From positions 1-5,082 of the forward strand of contig JAJYKN010000157.1 of NCBI GenBank assembly GCA_021788515.1: a stretch of 5,082 nucleotides of DNA, given 5' to 3'. Positions 1-5,082 of the stretch are shown in pieces; position 1 is the first letter of the stretch, and every line of letters begins with the position of its first letter. The translations under genes and the position numbers were made by a program. The notes beneath the pieces were generated by a model. That model saw only the letters and a list, made by a program, of their open reading frames with translations, did not search any database and was not told the DNA's origin. The stretch comes from Nitrospirota bacterium (GTDB taxonomy: Bacteria; Nitrospirota; UBA9217).

Positions 1-323
1 CGACCTTCAGCATCGCGAACGACGTGGCAAAATATTTCGCCATTCTGCCCGCTGCATTCATCTCGATCTATCCGGCGCTCGGAGCGCTGAACATCATGGG
101 CCTGGCAACACCGCAAAGCGCGGTATTGTCTGCCGTGATTTTTAATGCCTTGATAATCATTTTCCTGGTCCCCCTGGCGCTTCGCGGCGTGAAATACCGG
201 CCCCTCGGCGCCTCGGTGGTCCTGCGCAACAACGCTTTGATTTACGGCGTCGGCGGCTTGATCGTGCCGTTCATCGGAATCAAGCTGATCGACATGCTTG
301 TAACGGCAATGCATATTGTTTAG
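1..323 (+). CDS. kdpB: KdpB, K+-transporting P-type ATPase catalytic subunit (3' end, partial)
   Basis: This is the C-terminal part of KdpB, the inner-membrane ATP-hydrolysing subunit of the KdpFABC K+ pump. The reading frame is already open at base 3 and gives about 106 residues before TAG at 321-323. The fragment opens with [17 protein letters not shown], a strongly conserved stretch in a membrane helix of KdpB. The Asp (21-23) and Lys (30-32) in it match the charged pair that couples ATP hydrolysis to K+ transfer in the E. coli protein. Three to four hydrophobic segments follow, with [11 protein letters not shown] and [17 protein letters not shown] between them, as in family members. The phosphorylation (DKTG) and nucleotide domains lie outside the window. 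The GTG at 24 is an internal codon and not a start. The gene ends 12 bases before kdpC, as expected for one operon. Confidence 0.97.
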   Translation, partial: TFSIANDVAKYFAILPAAFISIYPALGALNIMGLATPQSAVLSAVIFNALIIIFLVPLALRGVKYRPLGASVVLRNNALIYGVGGLIVPFIGIKLIDMLVTAMHIV

Positions 324-335
324 ACGGAGGTATTC
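324..335 (+). promoter_or_regulatory. Ribosome binding site of kdpC
   Basis: ACGGAGG directly follows the kdpB stop, and the GGAGG core ends 5 bases before ATG at 336. A second in-frame ATG at 345 would be 14 bases away, so this site decides for 336 as the start. Confidence 0.8.
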
Positions 336-908
336 ATGTTCACCATGATTCGCACTGCACTCATGTCCCTTTTGGTATTCACGATCCTGACAGGAATCGT
401 CTATCCCCTTGTCGTCACCGGGATCGCTCAGGCAGTATTTCCGCATCAGGCAAACGGCAGCATCATTATGAAAGACGGAAAGGCCGTGGGATCGAAACTG
501 CTCGGCCAGCAATTCGAAGACCCGAAATACTTCTGGGGCAGGCTTTCTGCAACGACACCATATCCTTATAACGGCGGTTCATCATCAGGCTCCAATCTCG
601 GGCCGAACAATCCCGACCTCATGAAGGCCGTGCAGGCGCGTATAGATGCTCTGCGTACAGCCGATCCGGGGAATGACGCAAAGATACCCGGGGATCTCGT
701 AACAGCATCAGCCAGCGGACTTGATCCCCAGATCAGCCCGGCTGCAGCCGAATATCAGATACACCGCGTTGCACAAGCCCGGGGGCTCGACGAGGCCGTG
801 ATCCGCGACATCATTGCCAGGAACACCACGGGACGCTGGCTCGGCATGATCGGCGAACCTGTGGTAAATGTCCTGGAGCTGAACCTGGCGCTTGACGGGC
901 AGAAATAA
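336..908 (+). CDS. kdpC: KdpC, K+-transporting ATPase subunit C
   Basis: KdpC is the single-span membrane subunit of the KdpFABC pump. It is needed for complex assembly and is thought to raise nucleotide or K+ affinity; it has no catalytic residues of its own. The 190 residues match the usual family length. One hydrophobic N-terminal helix (about 6-30) is followed by a soluble domain. Family signatures are GSKLLGQQF (52-60), YFWGRLSAT (65-73), [12 protein letters not shown] (84-95), [21 protein letters not shown] (121-141), RVAQARGL (144-151) and the C-terminal [10 protein letters not shown] (177-186). The start at 336 is supported by the nearby GGAGG. The gene sits 12 bases after kdpB and 16 bases before a small secreted-protein gene, so these genes are probably co-transcribed. 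Nothing looks broken. Confidence 0.98.
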   Translation: MFTMIRTALMSLLVFTILTGIVYPLVVTGIAQAVFPHQANGSIIMKDGKAVGSKLLGQQFEDPKYFWGRLSATTPYPYNGGSSSGSNLGPNNPDLMKAVQARIDALRTADPGNDAKIPGDLVTASASGLDPQISPAAAEYQIHRVAQARGLDEAVIRDIIARNTTGRWLGMIGEPVVNVLELNLALDGQK

Positions 909-924
909 CGGTGGAGAATAAAAC
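909..924 (+). promoter_or_regulatory. Ribosome binding site of the small secreted-protein gene
   Basis: GGTGGAG at 910-916 lies 8 bases before ATG 925. It supports real translation of the small gene and this start, since the signal peptide begins exactly here. Confidence 0.7.
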
Positions 925-1302
925 ATGAAAAAAATCGTAAAACTTCTTGCTGTTTTGCTCCTCTCATCCATGGGTATTCCTCAGCTCGTATACGCCGTTT
1001 CCTGGTCCCCCATCGAGGAAGAGACCGCCCAGGGGATCATGGCGAAAGGCACTGTCGTGTGCCTGTTCGAAAGCGGAACTGCGGACGTAAGAAATGCGAT
1101 CACTACAGGAGACACGCTCATTGTATACCGGGAAAACAAGTTCCATGAGTTCAAGGCAGTCGGGAAAATCAAAATGCTTTCTTATTCGGGAGAAAATTAC
1201 TTGAAAGGAGAGGTTCTCGAAGGAGAGCTCAGGGCCGGCGACATCGCGAAGAAGGGAGATGTTGCGAGCCTGATAATATCGCCGGGGAAAAGCTGTAAGT
1301 AA
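925..1302 (+). CDS. Small secreted (probably periplasmic) protein of unknown function in the kdp operon
   Basis: I do not recognise this 125-residue protein. It begins with a clear Sec signal peptide: MKKIVK, a hydrophobic core (residues 7-18), and LVYA before a likely cleavage after Ala24, leaving a mature protein of about 101 residues. The mature part has no other membrane segment and is rich in short beta-like stretches. Residues 56-110 show a pattern like small beta-barrel domains of envelope proteins: ITTGDTLIVYRE, then AVGKIKMLSY, then EVLEGELRAGDIAKKGD. This recalls FlgT C-terminal-type domains, but that is a resemblance judged by eye. Two cysteines, Cys46 and Cys124 (second from the end), could form a disulfide. 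GGTGGAG at 910-916 ends 8 bases before the ATG. It follows kdpC by 16 bases, so it is probably expressed with the pump; a link to K+ uptake is inferred from position only. G+C is lower than in kdpD. Confidence 0.88.
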   Translation: MKKIVKLLAVLLLSSMGIPQLVYAVSWSPIEEETAQGIMAKGTVVCLFESGTADVRNAITTGDTLIVYRENKFHEFKAVGKIKMLSYSGENYLKGEVLEGELRAGDIAKKGDVASLIISPGKSCK

Positions 1303-1360
1303 GGAGTGTATGTGCTTTCGACTGAAACGACGAATTCCGCGCAAACTCCTCGCCTTGCCG

Positions 1361-1413
1361 TCTTTATACAATTTTAATGCTTTCCAGTCCATTTTTAACG
1401 GCAATTTAATGCT
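1361..1413 (+). promoter_or_regulatory. Candidate regulator-binding direct repeats (possibly KdpE)
   Basis: CAATTTTAATGCT (1369-1381) recurs as CAATTTAATGCT (1402-1413), with AATGCT repeated 32 bases apart, about three DNA turns, so both would lie on one face of the helix. The first copy is preceded by TCTTTATAC (1361-1369). That resembles, from memory, the start of the T-rich KdpE site upstream of E. coli kdpFABC (TTTTTATAC followed by T's). The repeat is seen directly; its use by KdpE is inference, and chance in AT-rich DNA is a real alternative. Confidence 0.3.
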
Positions 1414-1449
1414 GATCTGTCTATAGTAAAAAACTCACACAGTAGGCTC

Positions 1450-1471
1450 AAAATATGCGAAAATATATTCG
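1450..1471 (+). promoter_or_regulatory. Candidate operator: 10-base direct repeat and imperfect palindrome
   Basis: AAAATAT occurs at 1450-1456 and again at 1460-1466, exactly 10 bases apart, the spacing typical for tandem half-sites of OmpR/KdpE-type regulators. The second copy lies in CGAAAATATATTCG (1458-1471), which is palindromic at six of seven base pairs. It lies 41-62 bases before the kdpD start and overlaps the -10-like TATATT (1464-1469). A regulatory role is inferred. Confidence 0.25.
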
Positions 1472-1494
1472 TAAGGATTTTTTCTGTTAATTTT

Positions 1495-1511
1495 GGGGAG
1501 TTTTTTATCTT
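1495..1511 (+). promoter_or_regulatory. Ribosome binding site of kdpD
   Basis: GGGGAG (1495-1500) is the only purine-rich site near ATG 1512. Its 11-base distance to the start is longer than usual, across a T-rich spacer. An in-frame TAA at 1488-1490 and the absence of other start codons between it and 1512 make ATG 1512 the only upstream start. Confidence 0.55.
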
Positions 1512-4220
1512 ATGGAAGAACGCAGGCCCAGTCCCGACGAACTTCTGGACAGAGTGCGCCGGGAATCCGAACGGAGCCGTGAAGGGCAACTAAAGATATT
1601 CTTTGGCGCAGCTCCCGGCGTGGGGAAGACCTATGCCATGCTCGAGGCGGCCCGCCAGAAGCGCGCGGAAGGTTTGGATATCGTGGTCGGCCTCGTGGAG
1701 ACCCACGGCCGGAAGGAGACCGAAGCGCTCCTCATCGGGTTGGAAACCCTGCCCCGCAGAAACGTCGAGTATCGCGGCGCAGTCTTAAAGGAGTTCGACC
1801 TCGACAACGCTCTCCTTCGCAAGCCCGCCGTCATTCTCGTTGACGAACTTGCCCACACGAACGCCCCCGGCTCCCGCCACAAGAAGCGCTGGAAGGACAT
1901 CTATGAGCTGCTCGGCGCCGGCATTTCCGTCTACACGACCGTAAACGTACAGCACCTCGAAAGCCTGAACGACGTGGTCTCACAGATCACCGGCGTCAAC
2001 GTCCGGGAGACCGTGCCCGACTTTCTGCTCGACCGGGCAGACGAGATCGAGCTGATCGATTTGCCCCCCGACGACCTGCTGCAGCGCCTCCGGGAAGGCA
2101 AGGTGTACCTGCCGGAGCAGGCGGCCGCTGCCATCGAGAACTTTTTCCGCAAGGGCAACCTGATCGCGCTCCGGGAACTCGCGCTCCGCCGCACCGCCGA
2201 ACGCGTGGACGAGCAGATGCAGGTCTACCGGCAGGACAAGGGGATCAAGGATATCTGGCCCGCCGGGGAACGCATTTTGGTATGTGTAGGCCACAATCCC
2301 CGATCGATCCGCCTGATCCACGCTGCGCGAAGACTGGCAGCGGGACTTCGGGCCGAGTGGATCGCCGTGCACGTCGAGGCCCCGTCACGGGTCCGGACCT
2401 CGGAGCAGGACATAAAACAGCTGGCAGACCACATGCGGCTTGCGGAAAGTCTCGGCGCCGAGATTGTTACGCTCTCCGGCCAGCGTATGAGCGAAGAAAT
2501 TCTCACGTACGCCCGCGGCAGGAACGTCACCAGGATCATCATCGGCAAGCCCACCCATCCCCGGTGGAAGGACAAGCTCTTCGGATCGCCTCTGGACGAG
2601 ATCGTCCGGGGAAGCGGCGACATCGATGTCTACGTCATCAGCGGAGACGTTGCTGAGCGCCACGCGCACCGGGAGCCAGCGGAGAGGACCCACATCTGGC
2701 GCAGGAGTGAATGGGCCTGGAGCGTCGTGACCGTCGCGGCATGCACGGTCGTCGCCCGGCTCCTGTTTCCCTACTTCGAACGGCTCGACATCGCCATGGT
2801 GTATTTGCTCGGCGTGGTGTTCGCGGCAAGCCGCACCGGCAAGTGGCCGTCGCTCTTCACCGCGCTCCTGTCCGTCGCGGCCTTCGATTATTTCTTCGTC
2901 ACTCCCTATTACACCTTTGCCGTGAGCGATGTACGGTACTTTATCACCTTTACCGTCATGTTCGTCGTTTCCTTCGTCATCAGCAGGCTTACGCTCAGGG
3001 TCCGCCAGCAGGCGGAAGCCGCGAGATTGCGCGAGCGCAGGACAGCGGCCCTGTACAATTTGAGCCGGGACCTGGTCCGCGAGCGGGGGGTGATGCGGCT
3101 CTCCGAAATCGCCAGGAAGCACATCGGCGAAGTCTTCGACAGCCAGGTCGCGATCCTCCTGCCCGACGACCAGAACCGCCTCGCCGCTCCGACCAGCGGG
3201 ACCTTCGCTTTCACTCCCGGGCAGCAGGAACTGAGCGTCGCGCAATGGGTGTACGAACACCGCCAGCCTGCCGGGCTGGGCTCCGACACGCTGCCCGGCG
3301 CCAAGGCGCTGTATCTGCCGCTGATCGCCTCCGGCGGCGTCATCGGCGTCATCGGCATCCTTCCGAAATCCGCGCAGGACGGCTTCGAGCCTGAACAATT
3401 CCACTATCTGGAGGCATTTGCGAACCAGACCGCCATCGCCATTGAGCGGTCCTTTCTGGGCGAGGCTGCCCAGCGGGCCCTGCTCAAGGCGGAAACGGAA
3501 AGCCTCCGGAACACGCTCTTAAGCTCCATTTCCCACGACCTCCGGACGCCGCTCTCGGCGATCACGGGAGCGGCGACGACGCTTTTGCAGCGAGATGTGA
3601 TGCTCGATACCGACAGCCGCCTTGATCTGGTCAAGACCATCCAGGAAGAGGCGGAGCATTTGAACCGGATCATCAAGAACGTCCTGGACATGACGCGGCT
3701 CGAATCCGGGGCCATCCAGGTCAACAAAGAATGGCAGTCCCTCGAAGAGATCGTGGGCGTGGTGTTGAACCGTCTCGGCGACCGGCTGAATGATCATCCC
3801 GTAACGGTGAAACTTGCCGGAAACCTGCCGCTCATTCCCTTTGACGGCCTTTTGATCGAACAGGTGCTGGTGAATCTCTTCGATAATGCCATCAAGTACA
3901 CGCCCAAGGGAACGCCCCTGGAGCTCTCGGCATCGGAGTCCTTCTATACGGTGACTGTCGAGCTTGCCGACCGCGGGCCCGGCATTCCGTTGGGAGAGGA
4001 AGAGCGCATCTTCGAGAAATTCGTGCGCGGCCGGGGTGTCGCGGGCGGCGTGGGCCTCGGGCTTGCCATCTGCCGCACCATCATCAACGCCCACGGCGGC
4101 AAGATATGGGCCGAGAACCGCGAGGGCGGCGGGGCTGTGTTCCGCTTTACCCTGTCGTCGGCAGGGCTCCCGCCGGCACCGAAGCAAGAAGAGGAAACGT
4201 CAGGTTCAAGCAGCAAGTAG
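1512..4220 (+). CDS. kdpD: KdpD, K+/osmotic-stress sensor histidine kinase
   Basis: KdpD is the inner-membrane sensor kinase that phosphorylates and dephosphorylates KdpE according to K+ supply. At 902 residues it is full length (E. coli about 894). Domains in order: cytoplasmic KdpD N-terminal domain (about 24-235) with Walker A-like GAAPGVGKT (32-40) and Walker B-like AVILVDELAHTN (106-117); a universal-stress-protein-like domain (about 253-378) with IIIGKP and GSPLDEIV; four close membrane helices (about 401-419, 427-440, 445-463, 474-492) with short loops; a GAF-type domain (about 515-650); HisKA with phospho-acceptor His675 in SISHDLRTP; and a HATPase with N box VNLFDNAIKYTP (787-798), G1 DRGPGIP (820-826), F box IFEKF (833-837) and G2 GVGLGLAI (846-853). 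All key residues are present, so it should be active. The last residues (about 896-902, SGSSSK) are read from an inverted repeat, so the tail is probably not ancestral. Confidence 0.98.
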   Translation: MEERRPSPDELLDRVRRESERSREGQLKIFFGAAPGVGKTYAMLEAARQKRAEGLDIVVGLVETHGRKETEALLIGLETLPRRNVEYRGAVLKEFDLDNALLRKPAVILVDELAHTNAPGSRHKKRWKDIYELLGAGISVYTTVNVQHLESLNDVVSQITGVNVRETVPDFLLDRADEIELIDLPPDDLLQRLREGKVYLPEQAAAAIENFFRKGNLIALRELALRRTAERVDEQMQVYRQDKGIKDIWPAGERILVCVGHNPRSIRLIHAARRLAAGLRAEWIAVHVEAPSRVRTSEQDIKQLADHMRLAESLGAEIVTLSGQRMSEEILTYARGRNVTRIIIGKPTHPRWKDKLFGSPLDEIVRGSGDIDVYVISGDVAERHAHREPAERTHIWRRSEWAWSVVTVAACTVVARLLFPYFERLDIAMVYLLGVVFAASRTGKWPSLFTALLSVAAFDYFFVTPYYTFAVSDVRYFITFTVMFVVSFVISRLTLRVRQQAEAARLRERRTAALYNLSRDLVRERGVMRLSEIARKHIGEVFDSQVAILLPDDQNRLAAPTSGTFAFTPGQQELSVAQWVYEHRQPAGLGSDTLPGAKALYLPLIASGGVIGVIGILPKSAQDGFEPEQFHYLEAFANQTAIAIERSFLGEAAQRALLKAETESLRNTLLSSISHDLRTPLSAITGAATTLLQRDVMLDTDSRLDLVKTIQEEAEHLNRIIKNVLDMTRLESGAIQVNKEWQSLEEIVGVVLNRLGDRLNDHPVTVKLAGNLPLIPFDGLLIEQVLVNLFDNAIKYTPKGTPLELSASESFYTVTVELADRGPGIPLGEEERIFEKFVRGRGVAGGVGLGLAICRTIINAHGGKIWAENREGGGAVFRFTLSSAGLPPAPKQEEETSGSSSK

Positions 4221-4271
4221 CGTGTGCCATGGTAACCGTGACCCTTGCTACTTGACCCTTGCTGCTTGACC
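4203..4271. repeat. Imperfect inverted repeat across the kdpD stop codon
   Basis: The left arm, 4203-4221, overlaps the last kdpD codons and its TAG. Read in reverse complement it is GCTACTT-GCTGCTT-GAACC. The right arm is GCTACTT-GACCCTT-GCTGCTT-GACCC (4247-4272), which is the same plus one extra heptamer. Two pairings are possible: a continuous 12-bp stem (4206-4217 with 4258-4269), or two 8-bp stems (4214-4221 with 4247-4254, and 4206-4213 with 4262-4269) separated by a 7-base bulge. The centre at 4228-4240 is itself an imperfect palindrome. No T-run follows, so it is not a standard terminator, though it could slow transcription or protect mRNA between kdpD and kdpE. Confidence 0.8.
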
Positions 4272-4281
4272 CTTGACCCTC
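4240..4281 (+). repeat. Heptanucleotide tandem repeat (six units) between kdpD and kdpE
   Basis: The stretch reads in exact 7-base steps: GACCCTT, GCTACTT, GACCCTT, GCTGCTT, GACCCTT, GACCCTC. The G at position 1 and C at position 5 are kept in all units, and the T at position 6 as well. It fills most of the 71-base gap between the kdpD stop and the kdpE start and ends 10 bases before ATG 4292. The same heptamers appear in reverse complement at 4208-4221. Unit-length steps suggest growth by replication slippage; heptamer arrays between genes are known in some bacteria, but I cannot assign this one to a named family. Confidence 0.88.
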
Positions 4282-4291
4282 TTATGACAAT

Positions 4292-4987
4292 ATGCCCGAA
4301 GACAAAGAACTCATACTCCTGATCGAAGACGAACCGCAGATGCGGCGGTTTCTGCGCATTACGCTCCAGGGCCACGGATACCGCCTGGTGGAAGCGGCAA
4401 CTGGCCAGGAGGGCCTGGCACAGGCGGCCACGCGCAACCCCGATGTCGTGCTCCTTGACCTGGGTCTGCCCGATCTCGACGGCCTTGAAGTCACCAAGCA
4501 ACTGCGGGAATGGACCCAAACTCCCATCGTCATTATCTCGGCGCGGGAGCAGGAACAGGACAAAGTAAAGGCCCTCGATGCAGGGGCCGATGACTATCTG
4601 ACAAAGCCTTTCAGCGCCGGCGAACTCATGGCGAGGATCCGCGTCGCGCTCCGGCACGCGGCACGCCAGACAGCCGGCAAGCAGGAGCCGGTTTTTATTC
4701 TCCAGAACCTGCGCGTAGATCTTGCGCAGCGGCAGGTGTTTGTCGATGAGAAGGAAGTGCACCTTACTCCCATCGAGTACAAACTGCTGATTGTGCTGAT
4801 CCGGCACGCAGGCAGGGTCATCACCCACCGCCAGCTGCTGCACGAAGTCTGGGGCCCGGCGCACGTGAACGAGGTGCAGTATCTGCGCGTGTACATGACC
4901 CAGCTCAGACACAAACTGGAAAACGACCCTACGCGGCCCCGGTTTCTTATGAACGAGCCGGGCATCGGGTACCGGCTGGCCACCTGA
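4292..4987 (+). CDS. kdpE: KdpE, OmpR-family response regulator of the kdp genes
   Basis: KdpE is the cytoplasmic DNA-binding partner of KdpD, and its phosphorylated form activates kdp transcription. The 231 residues are close to the family length (about 225). The receiver domain (about 6-120) has the acidic pair Glu12/Asp13, phospho-acceptor Asp56 in VVLLDLGLPDLDG, Ser83 in IISARE and Lys105 in TKPF. The C-terminal winged-helix domain (about 133-230) shows VHLTPIEYKLL (156-166), GRVITHRQLLHEVWG (174-188), a recognition helix around EVQYLRVYMTQLRHKLE (194-210) and the wing GIGYRL (224-229). The start is the first possible one, because an in-frame TGA lies at 4274-4276 and no ATG, GTG or TTG comes between. 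There is no Shine-Dalgarno: the upstream DNA is the pyrimidine-rich heptamer repeat. It follows kdpD by 71 bases and is probably on the same mRNA. Confidence 0.98.
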   Translation: MPEDKELILLIEDEPQMRRFLRITLQGHGYRLVEAATGQEGLAQAATRNPDVVLLDLGLPDLDGLEVTKQLREWTQTPIVIISAREQEQDKVKALDAGADDYLTKPFSAGELMARIRVALRHAARQTAGKQEPVFILQNLRVDLAQRQVFVDEKEVHLTPIEYKLLIVLIRHAGRVITHRQLLHEVWGPAHVNEVQYLRVYMTQLRHKLENDPTRPRFLMNEPGIGYRLAT

Positions 4988-4996
4988 GGACCGGCC

Positions 4997-5082
4997 ATGC
5001 GCACGCGCTCGCTCAGATGGCGGCTCGCGCTCACCTACGCGGGCATGGCCCTGCTCACCGCCGTCATCCTCGGCGGCATCCT
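4997..5082 (+). CDS. N-terminus of a membrane protein, probably a sensor histidine kinase (partial, runs off the window)
   Basis: Only 28 full codons are visible. They read MRTRSLRWRLALTY and then a hydrophobic run AGMALLTAVILGGI. The pattern of Arg-rich start, S-L-R-W-R-L and a first membrane helix is typical of HAMP-type two-component sensor kinases, but no kinase domain is in view, so the call rests on style and position. GAGGA (4986-4990) overlaps the kdpE stop TGA and lies 6 bases before the ATG, and the gap to kdpE is only 9 bases, so it should be translated from the kdpE mRNA. If it is a kinase, the locus has a second sensor besides KdpD. Any other inner-membrane protein remains possible. 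Confidence 0.6.
   Translation, partial: MRTRSLRWRLALTYAGMALLTAVILGGI

Larger units (their letters stand above)
1303..1511 (+). promoter_or_regulatory. AT-rich gap upstream of kdpD, probable kdpDE control region
   Basis: No convincing gene fills these 209 bases. The first part begins with AAGGAG (1301-1306), overlapping the previous stop codon and placed before two tiny overlapping frames (1310-1426 and 1312-1377). The second part is strongly AT-rich, about one-third G+C over 1381-1500 by hand count, which contrasts sharply with kdpD. It contains near-identical copies of CAATTT(T)AATGCT, a 10-base direct repeat of AAAATAT, and -10-like words TATAGT (1422-1427) and TATATT (1464-1469). I found no good -35 partner for either, so no exact promoter can be named. 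There is no strong stem followed by a T-run that would terminate the upstream operon, so read-through from kdpBC into kdpD is possible. Confidence 0.5.

Noticed and set aside
24..323. Independent 99-residue membrane protein starting at GTG 24
   Set aside because: The frame is open upstream to the window edge and reads conserved KdpB sequence across base 24, so this is the kdpB 3' end.
964..1404. Reverse-strand frame opposite the small secreted-protein gene
   Set aside because: The forward frame has a signal peptide and a well-placed SD; the reverse product has neither a clear domain nor context.
1399..1469. Exact sigma-70 promoter for kdpD using TATAGT or TATATT as -10
   Set aside because: No acceptable -35 word lies 16-18 bases upstream of either; only a general control region is claimed.
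2385..3404. Long reverse-strand open frame (339 codons) inside kdpD
   Set aside because: It lies opposite a complete kdpD with all motifs intact; such frames are common in GC-rich DNA, and its translation shows no recognisable domain.
4206..4290. Rho-independent terminator between kdpD and kdpE
   Set aside because: The stem is long, but the bases after it are CCCTTGACCCTC with no T-run, and kdpE should be co-expressed with kdpD.
4252..4291. Promoter for kdpE made from TTGACC words and TATGAC
   Set aside because: The TTGACC words arise from the heptamer repeat, and none has a -10-like partner at 16-18 bases.
3944..4912. Reverse-strand frame of 322 codons across kdpD, the gap and kdpE
   Set aside because: It is a shadow of two well-supported genes; it stays open across the gap only because the heptamer repeat has no stop in that frame.

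Overview
The window is the 3' part of a bacterial high-affinity K+ uptake locus (kdp) plus its regulators, all on the + strand. The order is kdpB (3' end only), kdpC, a small gene for a secreted protein I do not recognise, an AT-rich gap, kdpD, a short repeat-filled gap, kdpE, and the first codons of what looks like another membrane sensor kinase. The long reverse-strand reading frames are shadows of kdpC, kdpD and kdpE. I see no RNA genes, CRISPR, transposase or phage genes.

The organism is a bacterium. The new protein has a classical Sec signal peptide, which fits a Gram-negative cell with a periplasm. The kdpD/kdpE part is GC-rich (up to about two-thirds G+C in single 60-base lines by hand count). 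The small gene is near 52% G+C over 961-1260, and bases 1381-1500 are only about one-third G+C. A delta-proteobacterial (Desulfobacterota-like) or Nitrospirota-like source would fit the style of the proteins, but that is a guess and not a sequence match.

Region by region: bases 1-323 encode the last membrane helices of the KdpB P-type ATPase. Bases 336-908 encode KdpC, with a good ribosome site 12 bases after kdpB. Bases 925-1302 encode a 125-residue secreted protein, 16 bases after kdpC with its own Shine-Dalgarno, so it belongs to the same transcription unit. Bases 1303-1511 are a 209-base gap with no obvious gene but several AT-rich repeats, probably the control region for kdpDE. Bases 1512-4220 encode a full-length KdpD sensor kinase. 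Bases 4221-4291 hold a heptanucleotide repeat that is inverted back into the end of kdpD. Bases 4292-4987 encode a complete KdpE response regulator. From 4997 a further coding region runs out of the window.

By analogy with characterised systems, KdpD phosphorylates KdpE under K+ limitation or osmotic stress. KdpE-P then activates the kdp structural genes, and KdpB (catalysis) and KdpC (assembly or affinity subunit) work with KdpA, which must lie upstream of the window. The less ordinary parts are the secreted protein inserted in the operon, the repeat that supplies the last codons of kdpD and replaces any Shine-Dalgarno of kdpE, and the extra kinase-like gene after kdpE.
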